Counted from the first letter of the stretch, positions 9,223 through 22,756 are shown. The stretch is DNA of 64,000 nucleotides from Rhodanobacter sp. (GCA_024711345.1 JANJTA010000036.1:62001-126000), one strand, 5' to 3'. Notes: generated from the letters alone by a model not told the origin. A program made the numbers and translations.

Positions 9223-9366
9223 CCGGCGGCCGCCGGCGACTTGCGTATGAGTTAGAATCTGTCAGACTTTCATGGGCTAACTCCGCAATCCAAGTCGGAA
9301 TTGGCCGCCCGCCGGCCTGCCGGCCCACCCCTCTCCCATCCATCCGTTTTCCCGGAGCAGACCCGT

Positions 9367-9792
9367 ATGGCGCTGGAGCGCACTCTTTCCATCATCAAAC
9401 CCGATGCCGTCGCCAAGAACGTCATTGGTGAAATCTATGCACGCTTTGAAAAGGCCGGCCTGAAGATCGTCGCCGCGCGCATGAAGCAGCTGTCGCGCGC
9501 CGAGGCGGAAGGCTTCTATGCGGTGCACCGCGAGCGCCCCTTCTTCAAGGCGCTGGTCGAGTTCATGATCTCCGGTCCGGTGATGATCAGCGTGCTGGAA
9601 GGCGAGAACGCCGTGCTGGCTCATCGCGACCTGATGGGCGCCACCAATCCGAAGGAAGCCGCGCCGGGCACGATCCGCGCCGACTTTGCCGAGTCGATCG
9701 ACGCCAATGCCGTGCACGGTTCCGACGCGGTCGAGACCGCCAAGGTGGAGATCGCCTATTTCTTCGCGGCAACGGATGTAGTGTCGCGTTAA
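9367..9792 (+). CDS. ndk: Nucleoside diphosphate kinase
   Basis: A 141-residue kinase that balances NTP and dNTP pools by transferring the terminal phosphate of ATP to NDPs through a phosphohistidine. The substrate-binding N-terminus ([15 protein letters not shown]) and the active-site histidine motif [12 protein letters not shown] near residue 117 are intact. The length is typical. It heads the ndk-rlmN-pilW-rodZ order that is usual in gammaproteobacteria, separated from rlmN by a short repeat-containing spacer. Confidence 0.97.
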   Translation: MALERTLSIIKPDAVAKNVIGEIYARFEKAGLKIVAARMKQLSRAEAEGFYAVHRERPFFKALVEFMISGPVMISVLEGENAVLAHRDLMGATNPKEAAPGTIRADFAESIDANAVHGSDAVETAKVEIAYFFAATDVVSR

Positions 9793-9795
9793 TTT

Positions 9796-9909
9796 GTGCG
9801 TTCATTCTTGAACGCGAAGATCAAGAAGGCGGCCATTCGTGGCCGCACAGTTGAAACAAGTGCGTTCTTCCTGAATGCGAAGATCAAAAAGCGGCCATCC
9901 GTGGCCGCA
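9796..9909 (+). repeat. Two tandem ~50-bp copies of a hairpin repeat
   Basis: Two direct copies, 9796-9847 (52 bp) and 9860-9909 (50 bp), separated by 12 bp and differing at only a few positions. Each ends with a 7-bp stem (GCGGCCA/TGGCCGC; 9829-9846 and 9891-9908) closed by a four-base loop (TTCG, TCCG). Both copies have open frames encoding FLNAKIKK, which I treat as accidental. It looks like an intergenic interspersed palindromic repeat that may also weaken read-through from ndk to rlmN. Confidence 0.75.
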
Positions 9910-9928
9910 CTCTTCCAAGAGCTTTTCC

Positions 9929-11059
9929 TTGAACCAAGTTGCTGCCAGCTCGAACAAGGTCAACCTGCTCGACTTCGATCGTCAGGGACTGCGTGATTTC
10001 TTCACGCAGCTCGGCGAGAAGCCGTATCGCGCCGAGCAGGTGATGAAGTGGATCTACCACGACCTGGAAGACGACTTCGAGAACATGACCGACGTGGGCA
10101 AGGCACTGCGCGCCAAGCTCGCCGAGGCCTGCTACATCGGCGCGCCGAAGACGCTGCTGGACAAGGTGGCCACCGACGGCACCCACAAGTGGCTGCTCGG
10201 CATGGATACCGGCAACGCCATCGAGACGGTCTACATCCCCGAGCCGACCCGCGGCACCCTGTGCGTCTCCTCGCAGATTGGTTGCGCGCTGAATTGCCAG
10301 TTCTGCTCGACTGGCGCGCAGGGCTTCAACCGCAACCTCTCCACCGCCGAGATCATCGGCCAGGTGTGGGTGGCGGCGAAGTACCTGGGCAACGTCACCC
10401 ATCAGAACCGACGCATCACCAACGTGGTGATGATGGGCATGGGCGAGCCGCTGGCCAATTTCGAAAACGTGCTGAAGGCGATGAAGCTGATGCGCGACGA
10501 CCTGGGCTTCGGCCTGGCGGCGAAGCGCGTCACGTTGTCAACCGCCGGCCTGGTGCCGCTGATCGACCAGTTGTCGGACGCGATCGACGTGTCGCTGGCG
10601 GTGTCGCTGCATGCGGCCAACGACGAGCTGCGCACCGAGCTGATGCCGATCAACAAGCGCTATCCGCTGGCCGAGCTGCTGGCGGCTTGCCAGCGCTGGA
10701 TCGCACGCAAGCCGCGCACCTCCATCACCTTCGAATACACCTTGATGCAGGGCGTCAACGACCAGCCCGAACATGCCCGCCAGCTGATCAAGCTGATGCG
10801 CAAGTTGCCGACGTGCAAGGTCAACCTGATTCCGTTCAATCCTTTTCCGGGCACCCAGTTCAAGCGCTCGGCCCCGGACGACATCCACCAGTTCCAGACG
10901 CAGTTGTTGAATGCCGGCGTGCTGACCATGCTGCGGCGTACCCGCGGCGACGACATCGACGCTGCCTGCGGCCAGCTGGCCGGGCAGGTCACCGACCGCA
11001 CCCGGCGCAGCGCAAGCATCCGCAAACGGCAGGACGAGGGGGCAACGCATGCGATTTGA
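9929..11059 (+). CDS. rlmN: Dual-specificity 23S rRNA/tRNA (adenine-C2) methyltransferase RlmN
   Basis: A radical SAM enzyme of 376 residues that methylates A2503 of 23S rRNA and A37 of some tRNAs. The iron-sulphur cluster motif CxxxCxxC is visible ([19 protein letters not shown]), followed by the [15 protein letters not shown]-binding segment and the C-terminal catalytic cysteine in [12 protein letters not shown]. The frame is open further upstream, into the hairpin repeats; I chose TTG 9929 because the protein then begins [13 protein letters not shown] like its relatives and AAGAG lies just upstream. It overlaps the pilW gene by 11 bp. Confidence 0.93.
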   Translation: MNQVAASSNKVNLLDFDRQGLRDFFTQLGEKPYRAEQVMKWIYHDLEDDFENMTDVGKALRAKLAEACYIGAPKTLLDKVATDGTHKWLLGMDTGNAIETVYIPEPTRGTLCVSSQIGCALNCQFCSTGAQGFNRNLSTAEIIGQVWVAAKYLGNVTHQNRRITNVVMMGMGEPLANFENVLKAMKLMRDDLGFGLAAKRVTLSTAGLVPLIDQLSDAIDVSLAVSLHAANDELRTELMPINKRYPLAELLAACQRWIARKPRTSITFEYTLMQGVNDQPEHARQLIKLMRKLPTCKVNLIPFNPFPGTQFKRSAPDDIHQFQTQLLNAGVLTMLRRTRGDDIDAACGQLAGQVTDRTRRSASIRKRQDEGATHAI

Positions 11060-11837
11060 CCGGGCCGTGATCTTCAACCTGCTGCTGCCGCTGGCCGGCT
11101 GTGTCACCACGCACACCGACAGCAGCTCGCTGGGCAAGAGCATGCCGCAGACCAGCAAGGCCGAGCAGGCGGAAGACGCCGCGCGGATCCATACCGAGCT
11201 GGGCCAGCGCTACATGGCCAATGGCGACTTGCAGACCGCGCTGGAAAAACTGACCAAGGCACTGCAGTTCGACCCCAACTACGCGCCGGCGCATACCGTG
11301 ATCGCAGTGCTGTACGAGCGCATCAACAAGCTGCCCGAAGCCGAGCAGCATTACCGCAAGGCGGTGGCGCTGGAACCGGCCAAGGGCGCGCCGAACAACA
11401 ACCTCGGCGTGTTCCTTTGCCACACCGGCAAGATCGCCGAGGCGGACCAGTATTTCCGGAAAGCCGTGGCCGACCCGTTCTACCAGACCCCCGACGTGGC
11501 CCTGACCAACGCCGGCGTCTGCCAGCTGCGCGCCAACGACGTCGCCGCGGCCGAAGCGAGTTTTCGTGACGCCATCGCAAGAAATCCCAATAATGCGGAG
11601 GCACTCTTCCAGCTTGCCAACACGCTTTATCTGCACAAGGATGCATTTCGCGCCAGAGCTTTCCTCCAGCGGTACGATGCGCTGGGCAAGTCGACTGCCG
11701 CGTCGCTCAAGCTAGGCCACGACATCGAAACCCGACTGGGTAACCTGGAAGGTGCCCGTTCTTACAGCAAGCGATTGCTCAGCCAGTTCCCGGACTCGGA
11801 GCAGGCTCACGCCGTAGACAGCACTGCCAGCCCATGA
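11049..11837 (+). CDS. pilW: Type IV pilus biogenesis lipoprotein PilW/PilF
   Basis: A 262-residue outer-membrane lipoprotein (lipobox LAGC, Cys18) built of tetratricopeptide repeats (for example [20 protein letters not shown] and later copies, residues ~48-220). The family (PilF in Pseudomonas) pilots the PilQ secretin to the outer membrane. It overlaps rlmN upstream and shares ATGA with rodZ downstream, so translation is coupled across the operon. Identification rests on lipobox, TPR content and the conserved gene order. Confidence 0.9.
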   Translation: MRFDRAVIFNLLLPLAGCVTTHTDSSSLGKSMPQTSKAEQAEDAARIHTELGQRYMANGDLQTALEKLTKALQFDPNYAPAHTVIAVLYERINKLPEAEQHYRKAVALEPAKGAPNNNLGVFLCHTGKIAEADQYFRKAVADPFYQTPDVALTNAGVCQLRANDVAAAEASFRDAIARNPNNAEALFQLANTLYLHKDAFRARAFLQRYDALGKSTAASLKLGHDIETRLGNLEGARSYSKRLLSQFPDSEQAHAVDSTASP

Positions 11838-12832
11838 CCGCCATGCAGCAGCCTCAACCATCCAAGCAGGGCTCAAGCGAGCCAGGGTTGTTCGGTATCA
11901 ATTTGCCCGATATGGATGTGGCGCCGGCAAACCCTCACACGGTGAGTTTCGGTAGTCGCCTGCATGCGGCGCGTGAAGCCCAGGGGCTGGACCTGGAAGC
12001 CTGCGCCCATGCGTTGAAGCTGCCCGCCCGGGTGCTGCGCCAGCTCGAGCGCGACCAGTACGACGGCATCGATTCCAAGATCTACCTGGCCAGCTACATC
12101 CGCAAATACGGCCGGCATCTGGGCATCAACGAGGCCTCGCTCCAGGTCGAGCTAGATCGCATCAAACAGATCGAGCCGCCACTGGTGGCCACTGGCGGCA
12201 TCTCGCATTCGCGCTTCCTGCTTGACCGCTACGCCACCGCCGCTACCTACGTCGTGCTGACCGCGGTGATCGTGGTGCCGATGATCTGGCTGGGCGTGCG
12301 TGGCACGCTGGATCGCGACCTCAGCCACCTGGCGCCGCTGGATGCTGCTCCGGTCGCCCAGCTGGAAACCTCAACTACCGGCGCCGCAACGCCCGACGCG
12401 CGCGAGGCGGCCGCGGCCCCGCAAACCCCGCCCAAGGCGGAAGCTTCGCAGGGACAGGAGCAGCCGCTGCTGGCCTCGATGGCGCCGTTTCCGAACCTGG
12501 ACAACACCAGCCTGTCGCCGCCGGTCAGGCCGCTCGCACCTGCCGTGAACAGCGAGGGGGGCAGCCACAGTCTGAGCCTCAATCTTTCCGCGGCGAGCTG
12601 GGTCGAGGTGACCCGGGCCGATGGCACCCGGCTGGAATACGGGCTGCTTCCCGCCGGCAGCAACAAGTCCTATCACAGCGACCAGCCGCTGGATGTGCGC
12701 ATCGGCAACGCCAGTGGCGCCCAGGTCAGCATCGACGGCAGCGCGATCGGTCTGGATGATTTCCGGCGCGCCAACGTGGCTCACTTCCGCATGCAGATGC
12801 GGGACGGCAAGGCCTCCGCAGCCAGCCTCTGA
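11834..12832 (+). CDS. rodZ: Cytoskeletal protein RodZ
   Basis: A 332-residue bitopic membrane protein that links MreB to the cell-wall elongation machinery. In order: an N-terminal helix-turn-helix domain (SRLHAAREAQGLDLEACAHAL, residues ~37-110), one transmembrane helix (TYVVLTAVIVVPMIWLGV, ~140), a Pro/Ala/Thr-rich periplasmic linker and a C-terminal DUF4115 beta domain (SASWVEVTRADGTRL onwards, ~255). The start overlaps the end of pilW by 4 bp. In E. coli ispG and hisS follow; here yfgM is next. Confidence 0.93.
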   Translation: MTAMQQPQPSKQGSSEPGLFGINLPDMDVAPANPHTVSFGSRLHAAREAQGLDLEACAHALKLPARVLRQLERDQYDGIDSKIYLASYIRKYGRHLGINEASLQVELDRIKQIEPPLVATGGISHSRFLLDRYATAATYVVLTAVIVVPMIWLGVRGTLDRDLSHLAPLDAAPVAQLETSTTGAATPDAREAAAAPQTPPKAEASQGQEQPLLASMAPFPNLDNTSLSPPVRPLAPAVNSEGGSHSLSLNLSAASWVEVTRADGTRLEYGLLPAGSNKSYHSDQPLDVRIGNASGAQVSIDGSAIGLDDFRRANVAHFRMQMRDGKASAASL

Positions 12833-12842
12833 TTGCCGTCGC

Positions 12843-12861
12843 GGGCCGCTGCGTGCGGCCC
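12843..12861 (+). terminator. Short hairpin after rodZ
   Basis: GGGCCGC (12843-12849) pairs with GCGGCCC (12855-12861) across a 5-nt loop, 10 bp after the rodZ stop. It may be a weak terminator or pause site before yfgM; no T-run follows. Confidence 0.4.
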
Positions 12862-12983
12862 ATATCGGTTATGCTTGCCCACTTGGTTCGCTCGGCAACG
12901 AGCGGGCGCAAGCGGCATTTCCTCTGCTTACCACACTGGCCTGAGCCCGCGTCCGCGCGGACAGCCTCTTGAATGGTGATTGC

Positions 12984-13634
12984 ATGGCATTTGAAGAATA
13001 CGACAAGTACGAACAGAGCGAGCTGGTCCAGAAATGGCTGCGCGACAATGGCATGTCGATCGTCGTCGGCATCGCGATCGGCCTGGTCGGCATCTTCGGT
13101 TGGCAGCAGTGGCGCAACCACCAGGCCCGCAACGAAGGCGAGGCCTCGCAGATCTACCAGCAGATCCAGATTGCGCAGGCATCCGGCAAGCCGGATGCCG
13201 CCTCGCAGCTGACCGACCAGCTGATGAAGGATTACGCGAAGTCGCCGTTTGCCGTGTTCGCCGTCAGCGAGCGGGCCAAGCAGCAGGTGCAGGCCGGCCA
13301 GTTGGACAAGGCCGAGGTCTCGCTGGAGTGGGCCGAGGCCCATGCTGGCGCCGCGCCGCTGAAGTCGCTGACCTTGCTGCGCATCGCGCAGGTGGAACTG
13401 GCCCGCGACCACGGCCAGCAGGCGCTGGCCACGCTGGATCGCATTCCGGCCGACAGCTATCAGGGGTTGGCGCAGGAACTCCGCGGCGATGTGCTGGTCA
13501 AGCTTGGACGCTCCGATGAAGCACGCAAGGCCTACCAGACGGCCCTGACCGCGCTGGGCGAGGAAGCGCCGCAACGCGGCGCCTTGCAGATGAAACTCGA
13601 TGATCTGACCGTAGCCGGGAAGCAGGGTGCATGA
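12984..13634 (+). CDS. yfgM: YfgM, ancillary SecYEG translocon subunit
   Basis: A 216-residue inner-membrane protein: short cytosolic N-terminus (MAFEEYDKYEQSELVQKWL), one transmembrane helix (SIVVGIAIGLVGIFGW, residues ~25-41) and a periplasmic TPR-like domain. In E. coli YfgM works with PpiD at the Sec translocon on exported proteins. The gene shares ATGA with bamB, matching the yfgM-bamB-der order known from gammaproteobacteria. Confidence 0.92.
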   Translation: MAFEEYDKYEQSELVQKWLRDNGMSIVVGIAIGLVGIFGWQQWRNHQARNEGEASQIYQQIQIAQASGKPDAASQLTDQLMKDYAKSPFAVFAVSERAKQQVQAGQLDKAEVSLEWAEAHAGAAPLKSLTLLRIAQVELARDHGQQALATLDRIPADSYQGLAQELRGDVLVKLGRSDEARKAYQTALTALGEEAPQRGALQMKLDDLTVAGKQGA

Positions 13635-14842
13635 AACCTGAAACGATCAAACGTGCCTTGCTGATCACGTTGGCTTCGTTGGTGACGCTCAGCGGATGCC
13701 ATTCGTTCAAGAAGGAAAACGTCCAGCCGCCGACCCCGCTGGCCAAGGACTTCAAGCCGACGGTGCAGGTCACGCGTCTGTGGCGTACCAGCGTGGGCGA
13801 CGGTGCCGGCGCCAGCGGCGTGCGGCTGCGCCCGACCGTGGTCGATGGCGTGCTCTACGCCGCCAGCACGGACGGCAAGCTGGTGGCGCTCGATGCCGCC
13901 AGCGGCAAGAGCCTGTGGTCGAAGAGTTCGCGCACCCACGGCTGGTTCGGCTGGGGCGACAAGAAGCGCAAGGACGCCGCGTACGCCGGCGGCCCGGCGG
14001 TCAGCGGCGGCCTGCTCGCCGTCGGTACGCTGGACGGCCACGTCTACGCCGTGGATGCGAAGGACGGCAACCCGCGCTGGGACGTGGAAGTGAGCAGCCA
14101 GGTGCTGGCCTCACCGGTGATCGTCGGCGACATGGTGGTGGTGCGTACCGGCGACGGCCGCATCTACGCATTGGACGCCGCAACCGGCCAGCGTCGCTGG
14201 GTCTACGACCAGGGCACCGTGCCGCTGCTCAGCCTGCGCGGCAACGGCTCGTTGCTGGCGGCCAATGGCGTGCTGTTCTTCGGCAGCGACGACGGCAAGC
14301 TGGTCGCCCTGCGCCAGGACAACGGCACGAAACTGTGGGAACAGAAACTGGCCAGCGGCGAAGGCCGTACCGAGATCGACCGCCTGAACGACGCCGACGG
14401 CGCAATCCTGCTGGACGGCAGCACGCTCTACGGTACCGCCTATCACGGCAACCTCGTGGCGGTCGACGGTCCGAGCGGCCGGCCGTTGTGGGCGCACCCG
14501 TTGTCCAGCTTCGAATCGCCGGCCATCAACGACCATGCAGTTTATGGCGTCGACGACGCCTCGGTGGTGTGGGCATTCGACAAGAATGGCGGCGCCGACA
14601 TGTGGAAGAACGACGCGCTGAAGTACCGCTGGCTCACCGGTCCGGCCGTACAGGGCAACTACGTCGTGGTCGGCGACCTGGAAGGCTACGTGCACTGGTT
14701 GCAGACCGGCGACGGCGCGCTGGCCGCGCGCGAGCGGTTGTCGAAGAAGGCGATCCGTGCCCAGCCGCTGGTGGTGGGCGACACCGTGTACATCGAGGAC
14801 GTCGAGGGCCGCATCGGCGCCTACCGTCTGTCCGCGCACTGA
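13631..14842 (+). CDS. bamB: Outer membrane protein assembly factor BamB
   Basis: A 403-residue lipoprotein (lipobox LSGC, Cys23) forming an eight-bladed PQQ-type beta-propeller; repeated blade motifs such as GKLVALDAASGKSLW, GHVYAVDAKDGNPRW and GRIYALDAATGQRRW are visible along the chain. BamB is the accessory scaffold of the BAM complex that inserts beta-barrel proteins into the outer membrane. It overlaps yfgM by 4 bp and is followed after 22 bp by der. Confidence 0.96.
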   Translation: MKPETIKRALLITLASLVTLSGCHSFKKENVQPPTPLAKDFKPTVQVTRLWRTSVGDGAGASGVRLRPTVVDGVLYAASTDGKLVALDAASGKSLWSKSSRTHGWFGWGDKKRKDAAYAGGPAVSGGLLAVGTLDGHVYAVDAKDGNPRWDVEVSSQVLASPVIVGDMVVVRTGDGRIYALDAATGQRRWVYDQGTVPLLSLRGNGSLLAANGVLFFGSDDGKLVALRQDNGTKLWEQKLASGEGRTEIDRLNDADGAILLDGSTLYGTAYHGNLVAVDGPSGRPLWAHPLSSFESPAINDHAVYGVDDASVVWAFDKNGGADMWKNDALKYRWLTGPAVQGNYVVVGDLEGYVHWLQTGDGALAARERLSKKAIRAQPLVVGDTVYIEDVEGRIGAYRLSAH

Positions 14843-14864
14843 TCGCCGGAACACGGTACTTCCC

Positions 14865-16268
14865 ATGCTGCCCGTCGTCGCACTGGTTGGTCGCCCGAAT
14901 GTCGGCAAGTCGACCCTCTTCAACGTGCTGACGCGCAGCCGCGACGCCCTGGTGGCCGACATGCCAGGCGTCACCCGTGATCGCCACTACGGCATCTGCC
15001 GCATCGGCGAGAGGCCCTTCGTGGTGGTCGACACCGGCGGCCTCTCCGGCACCGACGAGGCCATGGACGTGCTGACCGCGAAGCAGGTACGCCTCGCGAT
15101 CGCAGAAGCGGATGCACTGGTGTTCGTGGTCGACGCCCGCGACGGCCTGCTGCCACAGGACGATGCGATCCTGGCCGAACTGCGGCGCAGCGGCAAACCG
15201 ATCGTGGCGGTGGTCAACAAGACCGACGGCCTCGACGAGCAAGCCGTGATGGCCGAGTTTTTCGCCTTCGGCATCGGCGCCACCCTGCCGTTGTCGGCGG
15301 CGCACAACCGCGGCACCGACGATTTCCTGCGCGTGCTGCTGCCGATGCTGCCGGCCGACCGGGAACCCGCCGCGGAAGCCGCCGACGAGGACGGCAGTAT
15401 CCGCGTAGCCATCGTCGGCCGCCCGAACGCCGGCAAGTCGACCCTGATCAACCGCCTGCTGGGCGAGGAGCGGCTGATCGTCTCCGACGTCGCCGGCACC
15501 ACCCGCGACCCGATCCGGGTGCCGCTCGAACGCGACGGCAAGCGCTACACGCTGATCGACACCGCCGGTATCCGGCGCAAGGCGCGGGTCGAGGAGGCGG
15601 TGGAGAAATTCAGCGTCATCAAGACGCTGCAGTCGATCGCCGCCGCCCAGGTGGTGGTGGTGATGATCGACGCGCGCGAGAACCTCGCCGACCAGGACCT
15701 CACCCTGATCGGCTACGCGGTGGACGAGGGCCGGGCGCTGGTCATCGCGATCAACAAGTGGGACGACATGGACTCCTACCAGCGCGACGAATGCCGCCGC
15801 GCGCTCGACCGGCGGCTGGTGTTCGTCGATTGGGCCAAGCAGGTGCAGATCTCCGCACTGCACGGCTCCGGCCTGCGCGAACTGATGCGCGCGGTGGTGC
15901 GCGCGCATGCGTCGGCGACCCGGGAGCTGGTGTCCTCCGACCTCACCAAGGCCCTGGAAAAGGCCTACGAGAGCTACCAGCCGCCACTGGTGAACGGTCA
16001 CGCGCCGAAGCTGCGCTTCGCGCACCCCGGCGGCACCAATCCGCCGACCATCGTGATCCACGGCAGCCGCACCAAGCACATCGCGCCGGCGTACCAGCGC
16101 TACCTGGAGAATTTCTTCCGCAAGCGCTACAAGCTGGAAGGCACGCCGATCCGGATCGTGTTCCGCGAAGGCGAGAACCCGTACGCCGGGCGCAAGAAGG
16201 TGCTGACCAAGGAACAGCAGCACAAGGCGAGACGCCGGCGCAGCGAGCTGATCAAGCGCACGCGCTGA
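14865..16268 (+). CDS. der: Ribosome biogenesis GTPase Der (EngA)
   Basis: A 467-residue protein with two tandem GTPase domains, a feature unique to Der/EngA. P-loops are GRPNVGKST near residue 9 and GRPNAGKST near residue 184; each has its DTGG/DTAG switch II and NKTD/NKWD guanine-recognition motif. The C-terminal KH-like domain contains THPGG-type text ([17 protein letters not shown]). It acts in 50S subunit maturation. Start ATG 14865 ([11 protein letters not shown]) is preferred to the longer open frame, which reads into bamB. Confidence 0.96.
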   Translation: MLPVVALVGRPNVGKSTLFNVLTRSRDALVADMPGVTRDRHYGICRIGERPFVVVDTGGLSGTDEAMDVLTAKQVRLAIAEADALVFVVDARDGLLPQDDAILAELRRSGKPIVAVVNKTDGLDEQAVMAEFFAFGIGATLPLSAAHNRGTDDFLRVLLPMLPADREPAAEAADEDGSIRVAIVGRPNAGKSTLINRLLGEERLIVSDVAGTTRDPIRVPLERDGKRYTLIDTAGIRRKARVEEAVEKFSVIKTLQSIAAAQVVVVMIDARENLADQDLTLIGYAVDEGRALVIAINKWDDMDSYQRDECRRALDRRLVFVDWAKQVQISALHGSGLRELMRAVVRAHASATRELVSSDLTKALEKAYESYQPPLVNGHAPKLRFAHPGGTNPPTIVIHGSRTKHIAPAYQRYLENFFRKRYKLEGTPIRIVFREGENPYAGRKKVLTKEQQHKARRRRSELIKRTR

Positions 16269-16356
16269 GTCCGTTTGCGACCTACGGATGTATGCGCCGT
16301 TTGTGCGCATCGGAGGCAGCCCGGATAATGGCGAATCCCGCAGCCAGGCCTTTCCC

Positions 16357-17226
16357 ATGAACGCACGCATCCTCGACGGCAAGCGCATCGCACACGAACT
16401 GCTGGAGCGTGTCGGTGTGCGTGTGGCCGCCCGCCTGGCGCAGGGGCTTCCCGCGCCGGGGTTGGCGGTGGTGCTGGTGGGCAACGACGCGGCCTCGGCG
16501 GTCTACGTGCGCAACAAGCGCAAGGCCTGCCAGCAGGTGGGCTTCCGCTCGTTCGGCTACGACCTGCCGGAGAGCACTAGCCAGGAAGAACTGTTCGCCC
16601 TGATCGACCGGCTCAACGCCGATCCGGACGTGCACGGCATCCTGGTGCAGTCGCCGCTGCCGGCGCACATCGACGAGGACGCGCTAGTCGACCGCATCGA
16701 CCCGGCCAAGGACGTCGACGGCTTCCAGGCGATCAACGTGGGCCGGCTCGCCTTGCGCCGCTTCGGCCTGCGTCCGTGCACGCCCAAGGGCGTGATGACC
16801 CTGCTCGGCCACACCGATCGCCCGGTGCGCGGCCAGCACGCGGTGGTGATCGGCGTATCCAACCATGTCGGCCGCCCGCTGGTGCTGGAACTGCTGATCG
16901 CCGGCTGCACCACCACCTGCTGCCACAAGTTCACCCGCGACCTGGAACGCCACGTGCGCCAGGCCGACATCGTGATCGTCGCCGCCGGCAAGCCGGGGCT
17001 GGTGAAGGGCGAGTGGATCAAGCCCGGCGCGGTGGTGATCGACGTGGGCATCAATCGGCTCGACGACGGCCGCCTGGTCGGCGACGTGGAGTTCGCCCCG
17101 GCCGCCGAACGCGCCAGCTGGATCACCCCGGTGCCCGGTGGCGTCGGTCCGATGACGGTGGCCACGCTGATGGAGAACACGCTGGAAGCGGCCGAGGCGC
17201 GCACGGCGCCGCGTCGGGTCGCCTGA
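16357..17226 (+). CDS. folD: Methylenetetrahydrofolate dehydrogenase/cyclohydrolase FolD
   Basis: A 289-residue bifunctional enzyme that interconverts 5,10-methylene-THF and 10-formyl-THF, supplying one-carbon units for purines and fMet-tRNA. The catalytic-lysine region ([17 protein letters not shown], residue ~50-55), the substrate loop ([13 protein letters not shown]), the [12 protein letters not shown] segment and the C-terminal [14 protein letters not shown] signature are intact. The purine link fits with guaB and guaA downstream. Start ATG 16357 is chosen over the longer frame by alignment with the family. Confidence 0.96.
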   Translation: MNARILDGKRIAHELLERVGVRVAARLAQGLPAPGLAVVLVGNDAASAVYVRNKRKACQQVGFRSFGYDLPESTSQEELFALIDRLNADPDVHGILVQSPLPAHIDEDALVDRIDPAKDVDGFQAINVGRLALRRFGLRPCTPKGVMTLLGHTDRPVRGQHAVVIGVSNHVGRPLVLELLIAGCTTTCCHKFTRDLERHVRQADIVIVAAGKPGLVKGEWIKPGAVVIDVGINRLDDGRLVGDVEFAPAAERASWITPVPGGVGPMTVATLMENTLEAAEARTAPRRVA

Positions 17227-17286
17227 CCACCGCTCGATTGACGCCGCATTCAGCGGCCCGTCTGGCGAGCCTGCGGGCAGGGCGCG

Positions 17287-18776
<1,490 letters not shown>

Positions 18777-18800
18777 CGAAGTCCGGGCCTTCCAGCACTT

Positions 18801-18838
18801 CGCGGCGTCCTTCCTGCACCCGAGGGAAGGACGCCGCG
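18801..18838 (+). terminator. Rho-independent terminator between guaB and guaA
   Basis: Perfect inverted repeat with 14-bp arms (18801-18814 and 18825-18838), 10-nt loop and a downstream T-rich run ending TGTTTTTG. It lies 24 bp after guaB and 31 bp before guaA, so guaA must depend on read-through or its own promoter. Confidence 0.85.
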
Positions 18839-18869
18839 GTTGTTTTTGTACTTTTCAAGAGCCTGAAAG

Positions 18870-20447
<1,578 letters not shown>

Positions 20448-20476
20448 TAAAATCAATCGGTTACACACAAGATGGG

Positions 20477-20499
20477 AAGGCCGGCGATATGCCGGCTTT
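20477..20499 (+). terminator. Terminator after guaA
   Basis: Nine-base-pair stem with one G-T wobble (20477-20485 with 20491-20499), 5-nt loop GATAT, ending in TTTC. It lies 29 bp after the guaA stop. Confidence 0.6.
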
Positions 20500-20511
20500 C
20501 TCGTGTAATGA

Positions 20512-21015
<504 letters not shown>

Positions 21016-21018
21016 GGC

Positions 21019-21546
21019 TCAGTTGCCGTCGGATGGAACGGCGGCCGTCGCCAGGGCGCCGCCGGCGGAGTCGTCCGCCCTGCTGCCCAGCAATTGCACA
21101 TGCAGCCCCCACGGCGACATGAAATCCAGCACCAGCCGACCGGCCAGCGGGCCGGAAGTCACCCGGTGCGGCGCACTGCCGACGTCGACGCCTTGACGGC
21201 GCAGCCATTGACCGGCGTGCGCCACGTCTTCCGTCACGAATTGCACCGTCTGGCCTGCCTGTTGCGGGGCAGGGGCGACGTGGCGTTGATCGAACAGTTC
21301 AACGATCGAACCCGTGTCACAGATCAGCAGGCGCGATAGCGGCAAGCTGCCATCCACGGATTTGCCGGCAGTCGACTCGAGCGGGCGACAACCCAGCACG
21401 TCGGTGAAAAAGGCCACAGCCTGTGACAGGTCCGGCACGCCGACCCTGGCGTAGTCGTCGCCATACAACGTGGCTGCACCCACCGGGAGCGTGCCGACCA
21501 TCATGCCGAGCACGAGAAACAACCGCCAAAATAGTGATTTGCCCAT
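21019..21546 (-). CDS. Exported VOC (glyoxalase/bleomycin-resistance) superfamily protein
   Basis: A 175-residue protein with an N-terminal signal peptide (LFLVLGMMVGTLPVGAA, cleavage near residue 24) and a single VOC domain (YARVGVPDLSQAVAFFTDVLG, then VQFVTEDVAHAGQWL). VOC proteins are usually cytosolic, so periplasmic export is unusual. The start at 21546 (MGKSLFWRLF) is favoured because it begins the signal peptide; a longer frame upstream has no support. Substrate unknown. Confidence 0.8.
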   Translation of the reverse strand: MGKSLFWRLFLVLGMMVGTLPVGAATLYGDDYARVGVPDLSQAVAFFTDVLGCRPLESTAGKSVDGSLPLSRLLICDTGSIVELFDQRHVAPAPQQAGQTVQFVTEDVAHAGQWLRRQGVDVGSAPHRVTSGPLAGRLVLDFMSPWGLHVQLLGSRADDSAGGALATAAVPSDGN

Positions 21547-21790
21547 GATCCGGGGTTCCGATCCGCTGCTGCGCACGATATGGCGCCAGCCTTTGCCGAC
21601 GAAATGCCCGGCCGGCGATCGGCGAGTTTCCCTGGATGGACAATCCGGTGAGTGCGCCATCGTTCCAGGCCGGAAACGCTGCGATCCCACCCGGGTCGTT
21701 GATCCATCGCCCGGCGGCCCTGATCCTTGTGGCCGCCCCCACGATCCGGTGGGTCGTGCCGATCCATCCCCATTGCGAGGAACCACGGAA

Positions 21791-21973
21791 ATGAAGATGA
21801 GCTTCCGCCGCCAGCCACCCCACTTGCGACGCCGGGTCGACAGGTCGGATGCCGCTGTGCGCAGCGTTCCCGCCAGGGGCGTTGTCGCCAGCACCGACCT
21901 GCGTCCGGAGGACGGCTACGACTGGTTGCGCCGGATCAAGCCGATCCGCGTGGCGCAGCGGGCAGGGCGGTAG
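21791..21973 (+). CDS. Possible small basic protein, 60 residues
   Basis: A 60-codon frame starting MKMSFRRQPP with a plausible GAGGA ribosome binding site at 21777-21781. The product is arginine-rich and soluble and I do not recognise it. The rest of the 21547-22006 interval contains no other supported gene. It may be a chance frame; low confidence. Confidence 0.3.
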   Translation: MKMSFRRQPPHLRRRVDRSDAAVRSVPARGVVASTDLRPEDGYDWLRRIKPIRVAQRAGR

Positions 21974-22006
21974 CCTGCGGCTTCGCCGCCGCAATCCGCT
22001 GCGCGC

Positions 22007-22756
22007 TCAAAAGAACTCGTATTCGACCTGCGCCAGCAAGGTGCGCTGCGGAGCGGCGGGATTGATGCCCAACAGCAGGCCGACACGGTATTCGACATTG
22101 CTGCGCGTGCCCGGCACATGCCATTCGCCGGTGACCACCGGACCGGCCTGGTAGGCCTTGTCGTCGGGCCGGCCATACGCCTCGATGCCGGGCCGGAAAG
22201 CAGAAGTCAGCGCATAGGTGCCCGCGTAGCTGTAGCGAAATTCGGTGCCATGCGATGCGCCACCGCCAATCTCGCGTTCCCAGATCAGATTGACGCGATG
22301 ATCGAAACGGCCTGCGGTCTTCTCGATCAATGGACCAAACTCGAGCTCGCCAGGGCCGCCGCCCTTGGGGTGGCCGTAGGAGGCGAGCAGGCCGAAATCG
22401 GCCCAGTAGCGGCCCGGCTCGGTGAACTGGAACGTGTTCTCGAACTCGTAGCCCACCAGCTTTCCGCGCCCGCCCGGCTCCTTTTCGTACTCGGCCAGGT
22501 AGAGCTCGGGTTTCCACCAACTGGTGAATGCGTGCGCCAACGAAAGCTCGGCCGCGCGCTCGCCGTTGATGTCGGCGCGACCATCACCGTAGCCGTAGCC
22601 GCGCAGCTCGACCTCGGTCTGGGTGGCAATCACGTGTGGCGAGTAGACGATGAAGTCATCCGCTTGCGCGAGGCCGGCACCCGCGAACAGGGCGAGGCCG
22701 AGAATCGCGGGGAGAACGCGTCGACTGCGCAGGGGAAACGAGCGGTTCGCTTGCAT
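22007..22756 (-). CDS. Outer-membrane beta-barrel-like protein
   Basis: A 249-residue exported protein (signal peptide with cleavage near AQA, residue ~32). The mature chain alternates polar and aromatic residues in short beta strands (VELRGYGYGDG, YRVGLLLGIN) and ends LAQVEYEFF; a terminal Phe is the usual BAM recognition signal of outer-membrane barrels. It lies 130 bp downstream of the cupredoxin gene on the same strand, so the pair may be co-transcribed. Function unknown; a link to metal handling is inferred from the neighbour only. Confidence 0.75.
   Translation of the reverse strand: MQANRSFPLRSRRVLPAILGLALFAGAGLAQADDFIVYSPHVIATQTEVELRGYGYGDGRADINGERAAELSLAHAFTSWWKPELYLAEYEKEPGGRGKLVGYEFENTFQFTEPGRYWADFGLLASYGHPKGGGPGELEFGPLIEKTAGRFDHRVNLIWEREIGGGASHGTEFRYSYAGTYALTSAFRPGIEAYGRPDDKAYQAGPVVTGEWHVPGTRSNVEYRVGLLLGINPAAPQRTLLAQVEYEFF

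Noticed and set aside
9796-9909. Possible CRISPR array
   Set aside because: Only two copies with a 12-bp gap; no spacers and no cas genes.
9796-9996. 66-residue frame reading FLNAKIKK twice
   Set aside because: It is the translation of two copies of a non-coding hairpin repeat; the second part runs into the rlmN leader.
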